This document shows positions 7,334 through 16,395 of a DNA stretch of 64,000 bases, piece by piece (positions within the stretch are counted from its first letter, which is position 1; each line of letters opens with the position of its first letter). Source of the stretch: Pseudorhodoplanes sp049324435 (GTDB taxonomy: Bacteria; Pseudomonadota; Alphaproteobacteria; Rhizobiales; Xanthobacteraceae); contig JBMOOQ010000024.1 of the NCBI GenBank assembly GCA_049324435.1, forward strand, positions 179,740 to 243,739. Reading direction: 5' to 3'. The notes beneath the pieces were generated by a model, which was not told the origin of the DNA, searched no databases, and saw only the letters and a list, made by a program, of their open reading frames with translations. The translations under genes and the position numbers were made by a program.

Positions 7334-8968
7334 TCACGATGCGATCTTCTCCGCACCGGACTCCGCCATCTTGCGCAATTCGAAACGCTGCAGCTTGCCG
7401 GTCTGGGTGCGCGGAAGAGAGGTCACATACTCAATCGCGCGCGGATATTTGTATGGCGCGACCGTGTTCTTCACATAGTCCTGCAGCGCCTTGGTGAGCG
7501 CTGCGTCGCCGGTATGGCCCGCGCGCAACACGATATAGGCCTTGACGATATGACCGCGTTCCGGATCGGGAGCGCCGACCACGCCGCACTCGGCAACCGC
7601 AGGATGCGCGAGCAGCACCTCTTCGACTTCGGGACCGGCGATGTTGTAGCCCGACGAGATGATCATGTCGTCGGAGCGCGCCTGGTACCAGAAATAACCG
7701 TCGGCATCCTGCACGTAGGTATCGCCGGGAAAATTCCAGCCATTCTGGACATATTTTGTCTGGCGCGCATCGGCGAGATAGCGGCAGCCGGTCGGTCCCT
7801 TCACGGCGAGACGGCCGATGGTGCCGCGCGGCACCTCGTTGAAATTCTCGTCCACGACCCTGGCGACATAGCCCGGCACCGGCTGGCCGGTGGAGCCGCC
7901 ACGCACCTTGGCCTCCGGCGAGCCGATGAAAATGTGCATCATCTCGGTGCCGCCGATGCCATCCAGAATGGTCAGGCCGGTGGCCTGCTTCCACGCCTCA
8001 AAGGTCGTCTTGGGCAACGTTTCGCCGGCTGAGACGCATTTGCGAAGCGACGAGATGTCGTGCTTGCCGACATGCGGCAGCACCGCGCGATAGGCGGTCG
8101 GCGCCGTGAACACCACGGTCGCCTTATATTGTTCAATCGCGGGCAAAAGCTCGTCCGGCGTCAGCTTTTCGAGCTGAATTGTCGTGGCGCCGATTCGGAA
8201 CGGGAACAGCACATGACCGCCCAACCCGAACGTGAATGCGAGCGGCGCCGACCCGATAAAGCTGTCGTCGGGCGAAGCCTGCAGCACATATTTGCCATAG
8301 GAATCGCACGGTGCCAGCATGTCGCGGTGGAAATGCATGGTGCCCTTCGGCTCGCCGGTCGTGCCGGAGGTGAAGGCAATCAGGCAGACATCGTCGATCG
8401 CAGTGTCGCACGCGGTGAAATTCTCGTAACCCGGCTTGTTCATGAGGGCTTCGAGCTCGCCGTCGCCCCAATAGACGATGCGTTCGAGATCGGGCGCAAG
8501 TTCCCTGGTCTTTTCCATCTCGTCGCCGAGCTTCCTGTCGCATAGCGCGAGTTTGATTTTTGCCTTCTTCACCGTGTAGGAGAGCTCTTTCGCGCGCAGC
8601 AGCGGCATGGTCGCGACCGTCACGCCGCCGGCCTTCATCACCGCGAGATAGGCTGCGATCATCATCGGGCTATTGGCGGATCGCAGCAGCACGCGATTGC
8701 CTGATACAAATCCGAGATCGCGGGTCAGCACATTGGCGATGCGGTTGATACGCTCGGCCAGTTGCGCATAGGTCAGCGTCTCGGTGGGAGATACGATCGC
8801 TGTACGGTCGCCCTGCCCGGACGTAACCCACTTGTCGACGAACTCGGTGACGCAGTTCAGCCGCTCCGGATATTGCAGCTCCGGCAGCGTGAACAGAAAT
8901 TCCGGCCATTGATCCTGCGGCGGGAGGTTGTCCCGCGCGAAGGTGTCGATATGTCCCGAGCGGATCAT
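7334..8968 (-). CDS. abmG: 2-aminobenzoate(anthranilate)-type CoA ligase
   Basis: A 544-residue ANL-superfamily acyl/aryl-CoA synthetase that would activate an aromatic acid with ATP and CoA. The P-loop TSGTTGEPKG is near residue 200, GGTEMMHIF near 325, and the catalytic lysine is in PRTQTGKLQRF near 528. The sequence is of the benzoate-CoA ligase subfamily, and I recognise it as closest to 2-aminobenzoate-CoA ligases. Context agrees: it shares an operon with acyl-CoA dehydrogenase and enoyl-CoA hydratase genes and faces a fused monooxygenase/reductase. Substrate is inferred; salicylate or benzoate cannot be excluded from sequence alone. Confidence 0.82.
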   Translation of the reverse strand: MIRSGHIDTFARDNLPPQDQWPEFLFTLPELQYPERLNCVTEFVDKWVTSGQGDRTAIVSPTETLTYAQLAERINRIANVLTRDLGFVSGNRVLLRSANSPMMIAAYLAVMKAGGVTVATMPLLRAKELSYTVKKAKIKLALCDRKLGDEMEKTRELAPDLERIVYWGDGELEALMNKPGYENFTACDTAIDDVCLIAFTSGTTGEPKGTMHFHRDMLAPCDSYGKYVLQASPDDSFIGSAPLAFTFGLGGHVLFPFRIGATTIQLEKLTPDELLPAIEQYKATVVFTAPTAYRAVLPHVGKHDISSLRKCVSAGETLPKTTFEAWKQATGLTILDGIGGTEMMHIFIGSPEAKVRGGSTGQPVPGYVARVVDENFNEVPRGTIGRLAVKGPTGCRYLADARQTKYVQNGWNFPGDTYVQDADGYFWYQARSDDMIISSGYNIAGPEVEEVLLAHPAVAECGVVGAPDPERGHIVKAYIVLRAGHTGDAALTKALQDYVKNTVAPYKYPRAIEYVTSLPRTQTGKLQRFELRKMAESGAEKIAS

Positions 8969-9008
8969 GATCTGATACTCCGTGTCTGACCCCGGCTCTT
9001 CTGGTTCG

Positions 9009-10196
<1,188 letters not shown>

Positions 10197-11036
10197 CTAG
10201 TTGCCCTCGAAGACCGGCTTCTGCTTATTGGCGAAGGCATGGAATGCGCGCTTGAAGTCTTCCGTCTCCATGCAGAGCGCCTGCGCGACGGCTTCCGCCT
10301 CAATCGACTGCTCGACCGACATCGCCCATTCCATCTCCAGCATGCGCTTGGTCATGCCGTTGGCGAAGGTCGGTCCGGCGCAAAGCTCGATCGCGAGCGC
10401 AGTCGCATCGGCCAACACGTTTTCGGACGGCGAGAGCTTGTTGAAGAAACCCCAGCGCTCGGCTTCCTCGCCGCCCATCACCCGCCCGGTATAGAGAAGC
10501 TCGGCGGCGCGGCCCTGCCCGATGATCCGCGGCAGGATCGCGCAGGCGCCCATGTCACAGCCGGCCAGCCCGACGCGGTTGAACAGGAACGCAACTTTCG
10601 CCTTCGCCGTACCGACGCGCAGGTCCGACGCCATGGCCAGGATCGCGCCCGCTCCGGCGCAGACGCCATCGACAGCGGCAATGATGGTTTGCGGACAGGC
10701 CCGCATCGCCTTCACCGCCTCACCGGTCATCTTCGTGAACTTGAGCAAGCCTACCGTATCCATCTGAACCAGCGGACCGATAATCTCGAACACATCGCCG
10801 CCGGAGCAGAAATTGCCGCCCTCGCCGGTGATCACGAAGGCCTTGACCTGATCGTCGCTCGCCGCCGCGCGGAAAATGCCCGCAATTTCGGCATAGCTTT
10901 CGAATGTCAGCGGATTCTTGCGCTCCGGCCGATTCAGCGTCAGCGTCGCGAGCTTGCCTTCGACGGAAAACTTCACATGCTGCGCCTTGTAGGACGCCAG
11001 CGGCAGCGGTACCGGATGGTGGGTGTCCAGCGTCAT
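10197..11036 (-). CDS. Enoyl-CoA hydratase/isomerase family protein
   Basis: A 279-residue crotonase-fold protein. Both oxyanion-hole regions are visible: GEGGNFCSGGDVFEI near residue 70 and VDGVCAGAGAILAMASDLRVG near 120. A VGLAGCDMGACAILPRIIGQGRA stretch follows, where crotonases carry their active-site helix. Its start overlaps the MarR gene by four bases (ATGA), and its stop abuts the acyl-CoA dehydrogenase start. It likely hydrates a CoA intermediate or opens a ring in the beta-oxidation-like lower pathway. Confidence 0.92.
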   Translation of the reverse strand: MTLDTHHPVPLPLASYKAQHVKFSVEGKLATLTLNRPERKNPLTFESYAEIAGIFRAAASDDQVKAFVITGEGGNFCSGGDVFEIIGPLVQMDTVGLLKFTKMTGEAVKAMRACPQTIIAAVDGVCAGAGAILAMASDLRVGTAKAKVAFLFNRVGLAGCDMGACAILPRIIGQGRAAELLYTGRVMGGEEAERWGFFNKLSPSENVLADATALAIELCAGPTFANGMTKRMLEMEWAMSVEQSIEAEAVAQALCMETEDFKRAFHAFANKQKPVFEGN

Positions 11037-11548
11037 TTTTTCGCTCCCGCATCGATTGCCTTGCGGGCGGAGGCCTTGGTCTTGGCGAGTAATTTCATCA
11101 GCGTCTCGATCTCTTCCGGTTCCAGCCCTGCGAAAATATCGGCGATCCAGTTTTCATGAGTCCGCGCCAGCGTGCGGAACGTGCGGCGCCCCTCCGGCGT
11201 CAGCGTCACGATCATCGCACGGCGATCGTTTGGCGCCGGTCTGCGTTCGACCAGATTGAGAGAAACCAGCCGCTCGACCAGGCCGGTGACATTGCCGTTC
11301 GACACCATCATGCGCTGAGAGAGCTCGCCAAGCGTCATGCCATTCTGCGCCCGGTCGAGTTGCGCCATGAGATCGAAGCGCGGCAGCGTGATATCGAATT
11401 CGGTCCGCAGACGCTGGCGGATTTCGTTCTCGATCAGTGTCGTACAGGTCAGAAGGCGCAACCACAGCCGCAATTCGGCCTCGTGATCGGCGGGCCGTTC
11501 GGCAACTTTCGTTTCCGCGTCGAGCGGCAAGGTTGCGGACTCGTTCAT
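11033..11548 (-). CDS. MarR family transcriptional regulator
   Basis: A 171-residue dimeric winged-helix regulator. The central DNA-binding part reads FDLMAQLDRAQNGMTLGELSQRMMVSNGNVTGLVERLVSLNLVERRPAPNDRRAMIVTLTPEG, a textbook MarR domain with the wing DRR motif. It is embedded in the operon: its start abuts the SDR stop, and its stop overlaps the hydratase start. MarR proteins in aromatic CoA pathways (for example BadR, CouR) respond to the aryl-CoA or acid. The TTTAAGCTTAAA palindromes at 12357 and 12505 are its probable operators. Confidence 0.92.
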   Translation of the reverse strand: MNESATLPLDAETKVAERPADHEAELRLWLRLLTCTTLIENEIRQRLRTEFDITLPRFDLMAQLDRAQNGMTLGELSQRMMVSNGNVTGLVERLVSLNLVERRPAPNDRRAMIVTLTPEGRRTFRTLARTHENWIADIFAGLEPEEIETLMKLLAKTKASARKAIDAGAKK

Positions 11549-12310
11549 TCAGATTTCTCCGCCGGCAACCGTCATCGCGGTCCCGGTGACGGCGCCTGCG
11601 TCATTCGAGCAGAGATAGAGCACTGCAGCGGCGACTTCCTCCGGCTTGATCAGCCGCGCCATCGGTACGTCCTTCACATATTGCGCGATCACGTCATCAG
11701 AGCTCTTGCCGGTCTTCGCCGTCACCGCCGCGACCGACTCGCGCACCAGATCGGTGTCGGTGTAGCCCGGGCAGATCGCATTCACGGTGACGCCGGTCTT
11801 CGCGGTCTCCACCGCGAGCGAACGCACAAGGCCGACCACTGCATGTTTGGTCGTGCAATAGGCCGTGACGTACGGATAGCCCTTCAGACCGGCCGTCGAG
11901 GCGACCGCAACAATGCGTCCGAATTTGCGGGACACCATGCCGGGAAGCACTGCGCGGGTAGCGTGCACAATCCCCATCACGTTGAGATCGAACAGCTTCT
12001 GGAACTGCGCGGGATCGGTCTTGCCGAACGGCGCAGTTGTTACTCCGCCGGCATTGGCGACGAGAATATCGAACGGGCCGCGCGCGGCTTCCGCCTGCCT
12101 GATACCGGCGTCGATTGCGGTCGGGTCAGTCACATCGGCGGCAATGACGCCTGCCGCATGTCCCGCCGAGACCGCATCGTCGAGAGCGGCCTGCTGGCGG
12201 CCGAGCACCGTCACTGTCGCCCCAGCCGCCGACAACGCCGCCGCCACGGCGCGTCCGATGCCGCGTCCGCCGCCGGTCACGAGAGCATGCCGTCCCGAAA
12301 GCCTGGCCAT
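11549..12310 (-). CDS. SDR family oxidoreductase
   Basis: A 253-residue short-chain dehydrogenase of the classical type. The nucleotide site reads TGGGRGIGRAVA near residue 10, the NAG motif VANAGG near 86, and the catalytic YxxxK is in AYCTTKHAVVGL near 152. It ends with the GAVTGTAMTVAGGEI tail. I start at the ATG at 12310; an in-frame TTG at 12322 is the alternative. It is the first gene of the minus-strand catabolic operon and probably oxidises a hydroxyacyl-CoA or ring hydroxyl intermediate. Confidence 0.9.
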   Translation of the reverse strand: MARLSGRHALVTGGGRGIGRAVAAALSAAGATVTVLGRQQAALDDAVSAGHAAGVIAADVTDPTAIDAGIRQAEAARGPFDILVANAGGVTTAPFGKTDPAQFQKLFDLNVMGIVHATRAVLPGMVSRKFGRIVAVASTAGLKGYPYVTAYCTTKHAVVGLVRSLAVETAKTGVTVNAICPGYTDTDLVRESVAAVTAKTGKSSDDVIAQYVKDVPMARLIKPEEVAAAVLYLCSNDAGAVTGTAMTVAGGEI

Positions 12311-12356
12311 GAGGGGTCCCAAAAGGGGTCCGACGTCCGCCGGAAATTGTGGATAC

Positions 12357-12368
12357 TTTAAGCTTAAA
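12357..12368. promoter_or_regulatory. Candidate MarR operator O1 (TTTAAGCTTAAA)
   Basis: A perfect 12-bp palindrome, 47 bases upstream of the SDR start codon. The same 12 bases recur 149 bp away at 12505-12518, on the other side of the divergent promoter region. The site is placed where it could overlap the operon promoter. Confidence 0.65.
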
Positions 12369-12504
12369 ATTTCTAAGGCTCAAGCACCCTCGAATTGGCC
12401 GAAGTAAGGGCGTTGGAAACAAGGGCGGTGGAACAGGCGGCCGGATAAAGTAGTCCGTCAGCGGGCCTGCTTGACCCAGATCAAATCCCGCTTGCGCGGA
12501 TTTG

Positions 12505-12518
12505 TTTTAAGCTTAAAA
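12505..12518. promoter_or_regulatory. Candidate MarR operator O2 (TTTTAAGCTTAAAA)
   Basis: A perfect 14-bp palindrome containing the same core as the site at 12357. Symmetric TT/AA pairs sit one base further out. It ends 35 bases before the ATG of the fused monooxygenase gene, a suitable place for repression of that promoter. Confidence 0.65.
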
Positions 12519-12552
12519 TAATCGTCAACAGCCGAAAGGCGCGGAGGCTCCC

Positions 12553-14901
12553 ATGAAGGTCACGGTGATCGGCGGCGGCCCCGCCGGGCTTTATTTCTCG
12601 ATCCTGCACAAGAAGGCGTGGCCGCAGGTGCGGATCACCGTCTACGAACGCAACCGTCCGGACGACACCTTCGGCTTCGGCGTCGTGTTCTCGGACCAGA
12701 CGCTTGAGACCTTCCAGAATTACGATCTTGAGAGCTACCGCTCGATCACCGAAAACTTCGCCTATTGGGACGACATCGAGATCCGGGCCAAGGGCACCGT
12801 ACACCGCATCGGCGGCAACGGCTTCTGTGGCTGTTCGCGGGCGACATTGCTGAAGCTGCTGCATCAGCGCGCACAGCAGCTCGGCGTCGAGCTGAAATTC
12901 CAGACCGAGGTTACCGACATCGAGGGCGCGCTGCGCGACTCCGATCTCGTCATCGGATCGGACGGCATCAATTCGCGCATCCGCGAAACCTACAAGGATC
13001 ACTTCAAGCCGAGCGTCGATCTGCGTCCGAATCGCTTCACCTGGATGGGATCGACCAAGCCGCTCGATGCCTTCACCTTCTATTTCAAAGAAACCAAATT
13101 CGGCATCATCATCGTCCACGCCTATCAATACGAACCTGGCCGCTCGACCTGGATTTTCGAAACCGATCCGGAGACCTTCGCAAAACTCGAGGTCGATCCG
13201 CTGGACGAGCCCGGCAGCGCGAAACTGATGGAAGAATTGTTTGCCGAGGAATTGCAGGGCCACAAGCTGATCATCAATCGTTCGATGTGGCGCAACTTCC
13301 CGGCCATCCGCTGCGAGCGCTGGGTCTACGAGAATTGCGTCATCCTGGGTGACGCCAAGGCCACCGCGCACTTTTCCATCGGCTCTGGCACCAAGCTCGC
13401 GATGGAAGACGCGATCGGCCTCTACGAATCGTTCCGCAAGACCGGCGGCCAGAACGTGAAAGCTGCACTCGCCCATTACGAAACCACACGCCGCGAGGAA
13501 GTGGAGAAGACCCAGCACTCCGCCAATGTCTCGCTCGTTTGGTTCGAGCACGTGAAGCGGTTCTGGAATATGAATCCGACCCGCTTCGTATTCGGCCTGA
13601 TGACCCGCTCGAAGGCGATCACCTACGACAATCTCGCACTGCGGGCGCCGGAATTCGTCGACGAGGTCGATCACATGATGGCCGACGAGACGAAGGCGGC
13701 CGGGTTCCCGAATGTCGACACCAAGACTCCGGTGCCGCCGATGTTCCAGCCCTTCCGGCTGCGCGACATGGTGGTCCCGAACCGCGTCGTGGTCTCGCCG
13801 ATGTGCCAGTATTCGGCGAAGGACGGCCTGCCGAACGACTGGCATCTTGTGCATCTCGGCAGCCGCGCCATTGGCGGCGCGGGCCTCGTCTATACGGAAA
13901 TGACCGACGTCTCGCCCGATGCACGTATCTCTCCGGGCTGTACCGGTTTGTGGAATGCCGAGCAGGAAGCGGCATGGAAGCGTATTGTCGATTTCGTGCA
14001 CGCCAATTCGGCGGCGAAAATCTGCATGCAGCTCGGCCATGCCGGCCGCAAGGGCGCGACCAAACTGTCCTGGGAAGGCGACAGCGAGCCGCTGCCGGAG
14101 GGTGCATGGCCGATCGTCTCTGCGTCACCCATTCCGTATTTCCCGAACAGCCAGGTTCCGCGCGAGATGACGCGTGCCGACATGGACCGTACGGTCGCAG
14201 ATTTCGTCGCAGCGACCGAACGCGCCCAGCGTGCCGGCTTCGATATGGTCGAGTTACATGCCGCGCACGGCTATCTGCTCGCGAGCTTTATTTCACCGAT
14301 CACCAACAAGCGCACGGATGAGTATGGCGGCTCGCTGGAAAACCGCATGCGCTTCCCGCTGGAGGTGTTCTCCGCCATGCGCAAGGTGTGGCCGAAGGAG
14401 AAGCCGATGTCGGTGCGCATTTCCGCAACCGACTGGATCGACGGCGGCGTGACCGGGGATGATGCGGTTAAGATTTCGGAGATGTTCAAGGCGGCCGGTT
14501 GCGACATGATCGACGTGTCGACCGGTCAGACCGATCCGGAATCCGCGCCGGTCTATGGCCGGATGTACCAGACGCCGTTCTCCGATCAGATCCGCAACGA
14601 GGCCAACATTGCCACCATGGCGGTCGGGGCCGTTACCACCGCCGACCAGGTCAATACCATCGTGGCGGCCGGGCGTGCCGATCTCGTCGCGCTCGCCCGC
14701 CCGCATCTGATGGATCCGTATTTCACCCTGCGTGCGGCCGGCTGGTACGGCGCTCCGAACGTTTATTGTCCGCCGCAATATCTGTCGGGCCGCGACCAGC
14801 TCTATCGCAACGCCGAGCGCGACCGCGCCGACCTCACCGAGCTGAAGCTCAAGGCCAAGCCGAAGCCCCAGATCGACACCTGGAAACAGGCGGCGGAGTA
14901 G
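12553..14901 (+). CDS. Fused FAD monooxygenase / old yellow enzyme (2-aminobenzoyl-CoA monooxygenase/reductase-like)
   Basis: A 782-residue two-domain flavoprotein. Residues 1 to about 390 are a class A aromatic hydroxylase domain with GGGPAGLY at residues 6-13 and a GD-containing motif (LGDAKATAHFSIGSG) near 266. Residues from about 395 are an old yellow enzyme domain of the YqjM type, with Cys418 in SPMCQYS and the His pair at 569 and 572 in HAAHGY. This is the architecture of 2-aminobenzoyl-CoA monooxygenase/reductase, which hydroxylates at C5 and reduces the ring, and of salicylyl-CoA 5-hydroxylase-type annotations. The divergent operon with an aminobenzoate-type ligase and RidA favours the aminobenzoyl-CoA role. 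Confidence 0.88.
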   Translation: MKVTVIGGGPAGLYFSILHKKAWPQVRITVYERNRPDDTFGFGVVFSDQTLETFQNYDLESYRSITENFAYWDDIEIRAKGTVHRIGGNGFCGCSRATLLKLLHQRAQQLGVELKFQTEVTDIEGALRDSDLVIGSDGINSRIRETYKDHFKPSVDLRPNRFTWMGSTKPLDAFTFYFKETKFGIIIVHAYQYEPGRSTWIFETDPETFAKLEVDPLDEPGSAKLMEELFAEELQGHKLIINRSMWRNFPAIRCERWVYENCVILGDAKATAHFSIGSGTKLAMEDAIGLYESFRKTGGQNVKAALAHYETTRREEVEKTQHSANVSLVWFEHVKRFWNMNPTRFVFGLMTRSKAITYDNLALRAPEFVDEVDHMMADETKAAGFPNVDTKTPVPPMFQPFRLRDMVVPNRVVVSPMCQYSAKDGLPNDWHLVHLGSRAIGGAGLVYTEMTDVSPDARISPGCTGLWNAEQEAAWKRIVDFVHANSAAKICMQLGHAGRKGATKLSWEGDSEPLPEGAWPIVSASPIPYFPNSQVPREMTRADMDRTVADFVAATERAQRAGFDMVELHAAHGYLLASFISPITNKRTDEYGGSLENRMRFPLEVFSAMRKVWPKEKPMSVRISATDWIDGGVTGDDAVKISEMFKAAGCDMIDVSTGQTDPESAPVYGRMYQTPFSDQIRNEANIATMAVGAVTTADQVNTIVAAGRADLVALARPHLMDPYFTLRAAGWYGAPNVYCPPQYLSGRDQLYRNAERDRADLTELKLKAKPKPQIDTWKQAAE

Positions 14902-14936
14902 GTTCGTTGTTTACTTCTCCCCGTGCAAGGCCCGCT

Positions 14937-14958
14937 ACCTCCCCTGCAAAGGGGAGGT
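14937..14958. terminator. Hairpin between convergent genes
   Basis: A perfect 9-bp stem (ACCTCCCCT / AGGGGAGGT) with loop GCAA lies between the monooxygenase stop and the nth stop. The location suits a two-way terminator. The stem sequence also resembles the arms of the intergenic repeat at 62752-62907, so it may derive from that family. Confidence 0.5.
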
Positions 14959-14978
14959 GAAGGAGAGAGCCGGAAAAA

Positions 14979-15806
14979 TCACGCAGCCAGCGTCGTCTTC
15001 CCCGGCCAGCGGCACAGATCCGCAATGATGCATTTTTCGCACAGCGGCTTGCGCGCCAGGCAGACATAGCGTCCGTGCAGGATCAGCCAGTGATGCGCAT
15101 GCATCATGAACTCCTGCGGGATCGCATCGAGGAGCTTCAGCTCGACCTCGAGCACATTCTTGCCCGGCGCAAGGCCGGTGCGGTTCGACACCCGGAACAC
15201 ATGCGTGTCCACCGCCATGGTCGGCTGCCCGAACGCCATGTTGAGCACCACATTCGCGGTCTTGCGGCCGACGCCCGGCAGCTTTTCCAGCGCCTCACGG
15301 TCGCCCGGCACGATGCCGCCATGTTCGGCGATCAGCTTTTCCGACAGCGCAATGACATTCTTCGCCTTATTCCGGTAAAGCCCGATCGTCTTGATGAAAT
15401 CGCGCACCTGCGCTTCACCGAGCGCGACCATCTTTTCCGGCGTGTCGGCCGCTGCAAACAAGGCGGGGGTCGCCTTGTTGACACCGGCATCAGTCGCCTG
15501 CGCTGACAGCACCACCGCGACCAAAAGCGTGAACGCATTGACGTGCTGCAATTCACCCTTCGGCGCCGGCTCGACTGACTGGAAACGCCGGAATGCCTCC
15601 CGCACCTCGGCCTGAGACCAGGGCCGGATGTCGCCATGGGCGGCTTCGATATCGGCCTTGGCCTGCGCCCTGGCCGACTTTGGTTTCGCCGCCTTGCCCG
15701 CTTTCGCAGCCTTCAGGGCCGCCGTCCCGGCCGCCTTACCGATGCGGGTCGAAGCGGATCTGGTTTTTTTTGCTTTGGCGCCGCGGCGAGTCGTCTTTTT
15801 TGCCAT
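14979..15806 (-). CDS. nth: Endonuclease III
   Basis: A base-excision repair glycosylase/lyase that removes oxidised pyrimidines. The helix-hairpin-helix LPGVGRKTANVV carries the catalytic Lys182, and Asp200 is in AVDTHV. The C-terminal 4Fe-4S cluster ligands Cys249, 256, 259 and 265 show the C-x6-C-x2-C-x5-C pattern. I start at the ATG at 15806, which has GGGAG five bases upstream; a longer frame to 16208 overlaps another gene. The protein is 275 residues, about 60 longer than E. coli Nth, because of a Lys/Ala-rich N-terminal tail (residues 1-55) that looks like a histone-H1-type DNA-binding extension. Confidence 0.95.
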   Translation of the reverse strand: MAKKTTRRGAKAKKTRSASTRIGKAAGTAALKAAKAGKAAKPKSARAQAKADIEAAHGDIRPWSQAEVREAFRRFQSVEPAPKGELQHVNAFTLLVAVVLSAQATDAGVNKATPALFAAADTPEKMVALGEAQVRDFIKTIGLYRNKAKNVIALSEKLIAEHGGIVPGDREALEKLPGVGRKTANVVLNMAFGQPTMAVDTHVFRVSNRTGLAPGKNVLEVELKLLDAIPQEFMMHAHHWLILHGRYVCLARKPLCEKCIIADLCRWPGKTTLAA

Positions 15807-15827
15807 TTCTCCCGTATATTGTCGGGA

Positions 15828-16340
15828 ATGACCCCAAACAACGACCCGGTTTCCGACACTCCCCTGTTTTCCGCGGTGATGACGCCGAACCGCTCGCTCG
15901 GGAAGCGCGGCTTCGGCATTCTGATGCTCGCGGTCGCCGGCATCAGCTTTGTGGTCGGACTGGTCTTCGCTATCGCCGGCGCCTGGCCGGTGACCGGATT
16001 TTTCGGCCTCGACGTTCTCCTGATCTATTGGGCCTTCCGCATCAATTATCGCGACGGGCGAGCCTACGAACAGATCGTGGTGACACCCACAGAGCTGATG
16101 TTCCGCAAAGTCAGCCCCCGCGGTGCAGTGGTCGAATGGCGCTGCAATCCGCTCTGGGTGCGGCTGGACTGGGATGTGCATGAGGAGTTCGGCGTGCAGC
16201 AGCTGCATCTGGTCTCGCGCGGCGAGCGCCGGCCGATCGCCGGCTTCCTGTCACCGGACGAAAAGGAAAGCTTCGGCAAGGCGCTGCAGGCCGCCATCTC
16301 AGCGGCAAAACGCGGCCCGGATCGTACGGTCATTGCCTGA
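15828..16340 (+). CDS. DUF2244 family membrane protein
   Basis: A 170-residue protein with two adjacent membrane segments (about residues 30-70: GILMLAVAGISFVVGLVF and VTGFFGLDVLLIYWAF). A soluble C-terminal domain follows with WRCNPLWVRLDWDVHEEFGV and GERRPIAGFLSPDEKESFGKAL, typical of DUF2244. Function is unknown. The ATG at 15828 is chosen because upstream in-frame codons lie inside nth. Only 21 bases separate it from the nth start on the other strand, so both genes must have promoters inside each other's 5' region or overlapping ones. Confidence 0.85.
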   Translation: MTPNNDPVSDTPLFSAVMTPNRSLGKRGFGILMLAVAGISFVVGLVFAIAGAWPVTGFFGLDVLLIYWAFRINYRDGRAYEQIVVTPTELMFRKVSPRGAVVEWRCNPLWVRLDWDVHEEFGVQQLHLVSRGERRPIAGFLSPDEKESFGKALQAAISAAKRGPDRTVIA

Positions 16341-16395
16341 GCAGAAATCGGGTGGGCCGGTCTTGCGTGGGGGACTATCCCGGAACGGCACAATC

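Noticed and set aside
14979..16208. 409-residue version of Nth
   Set aside because: The extra 134 residues overlap the DUF2244 gene on the other strand; the ATG at 15806 has a good ribosome site.
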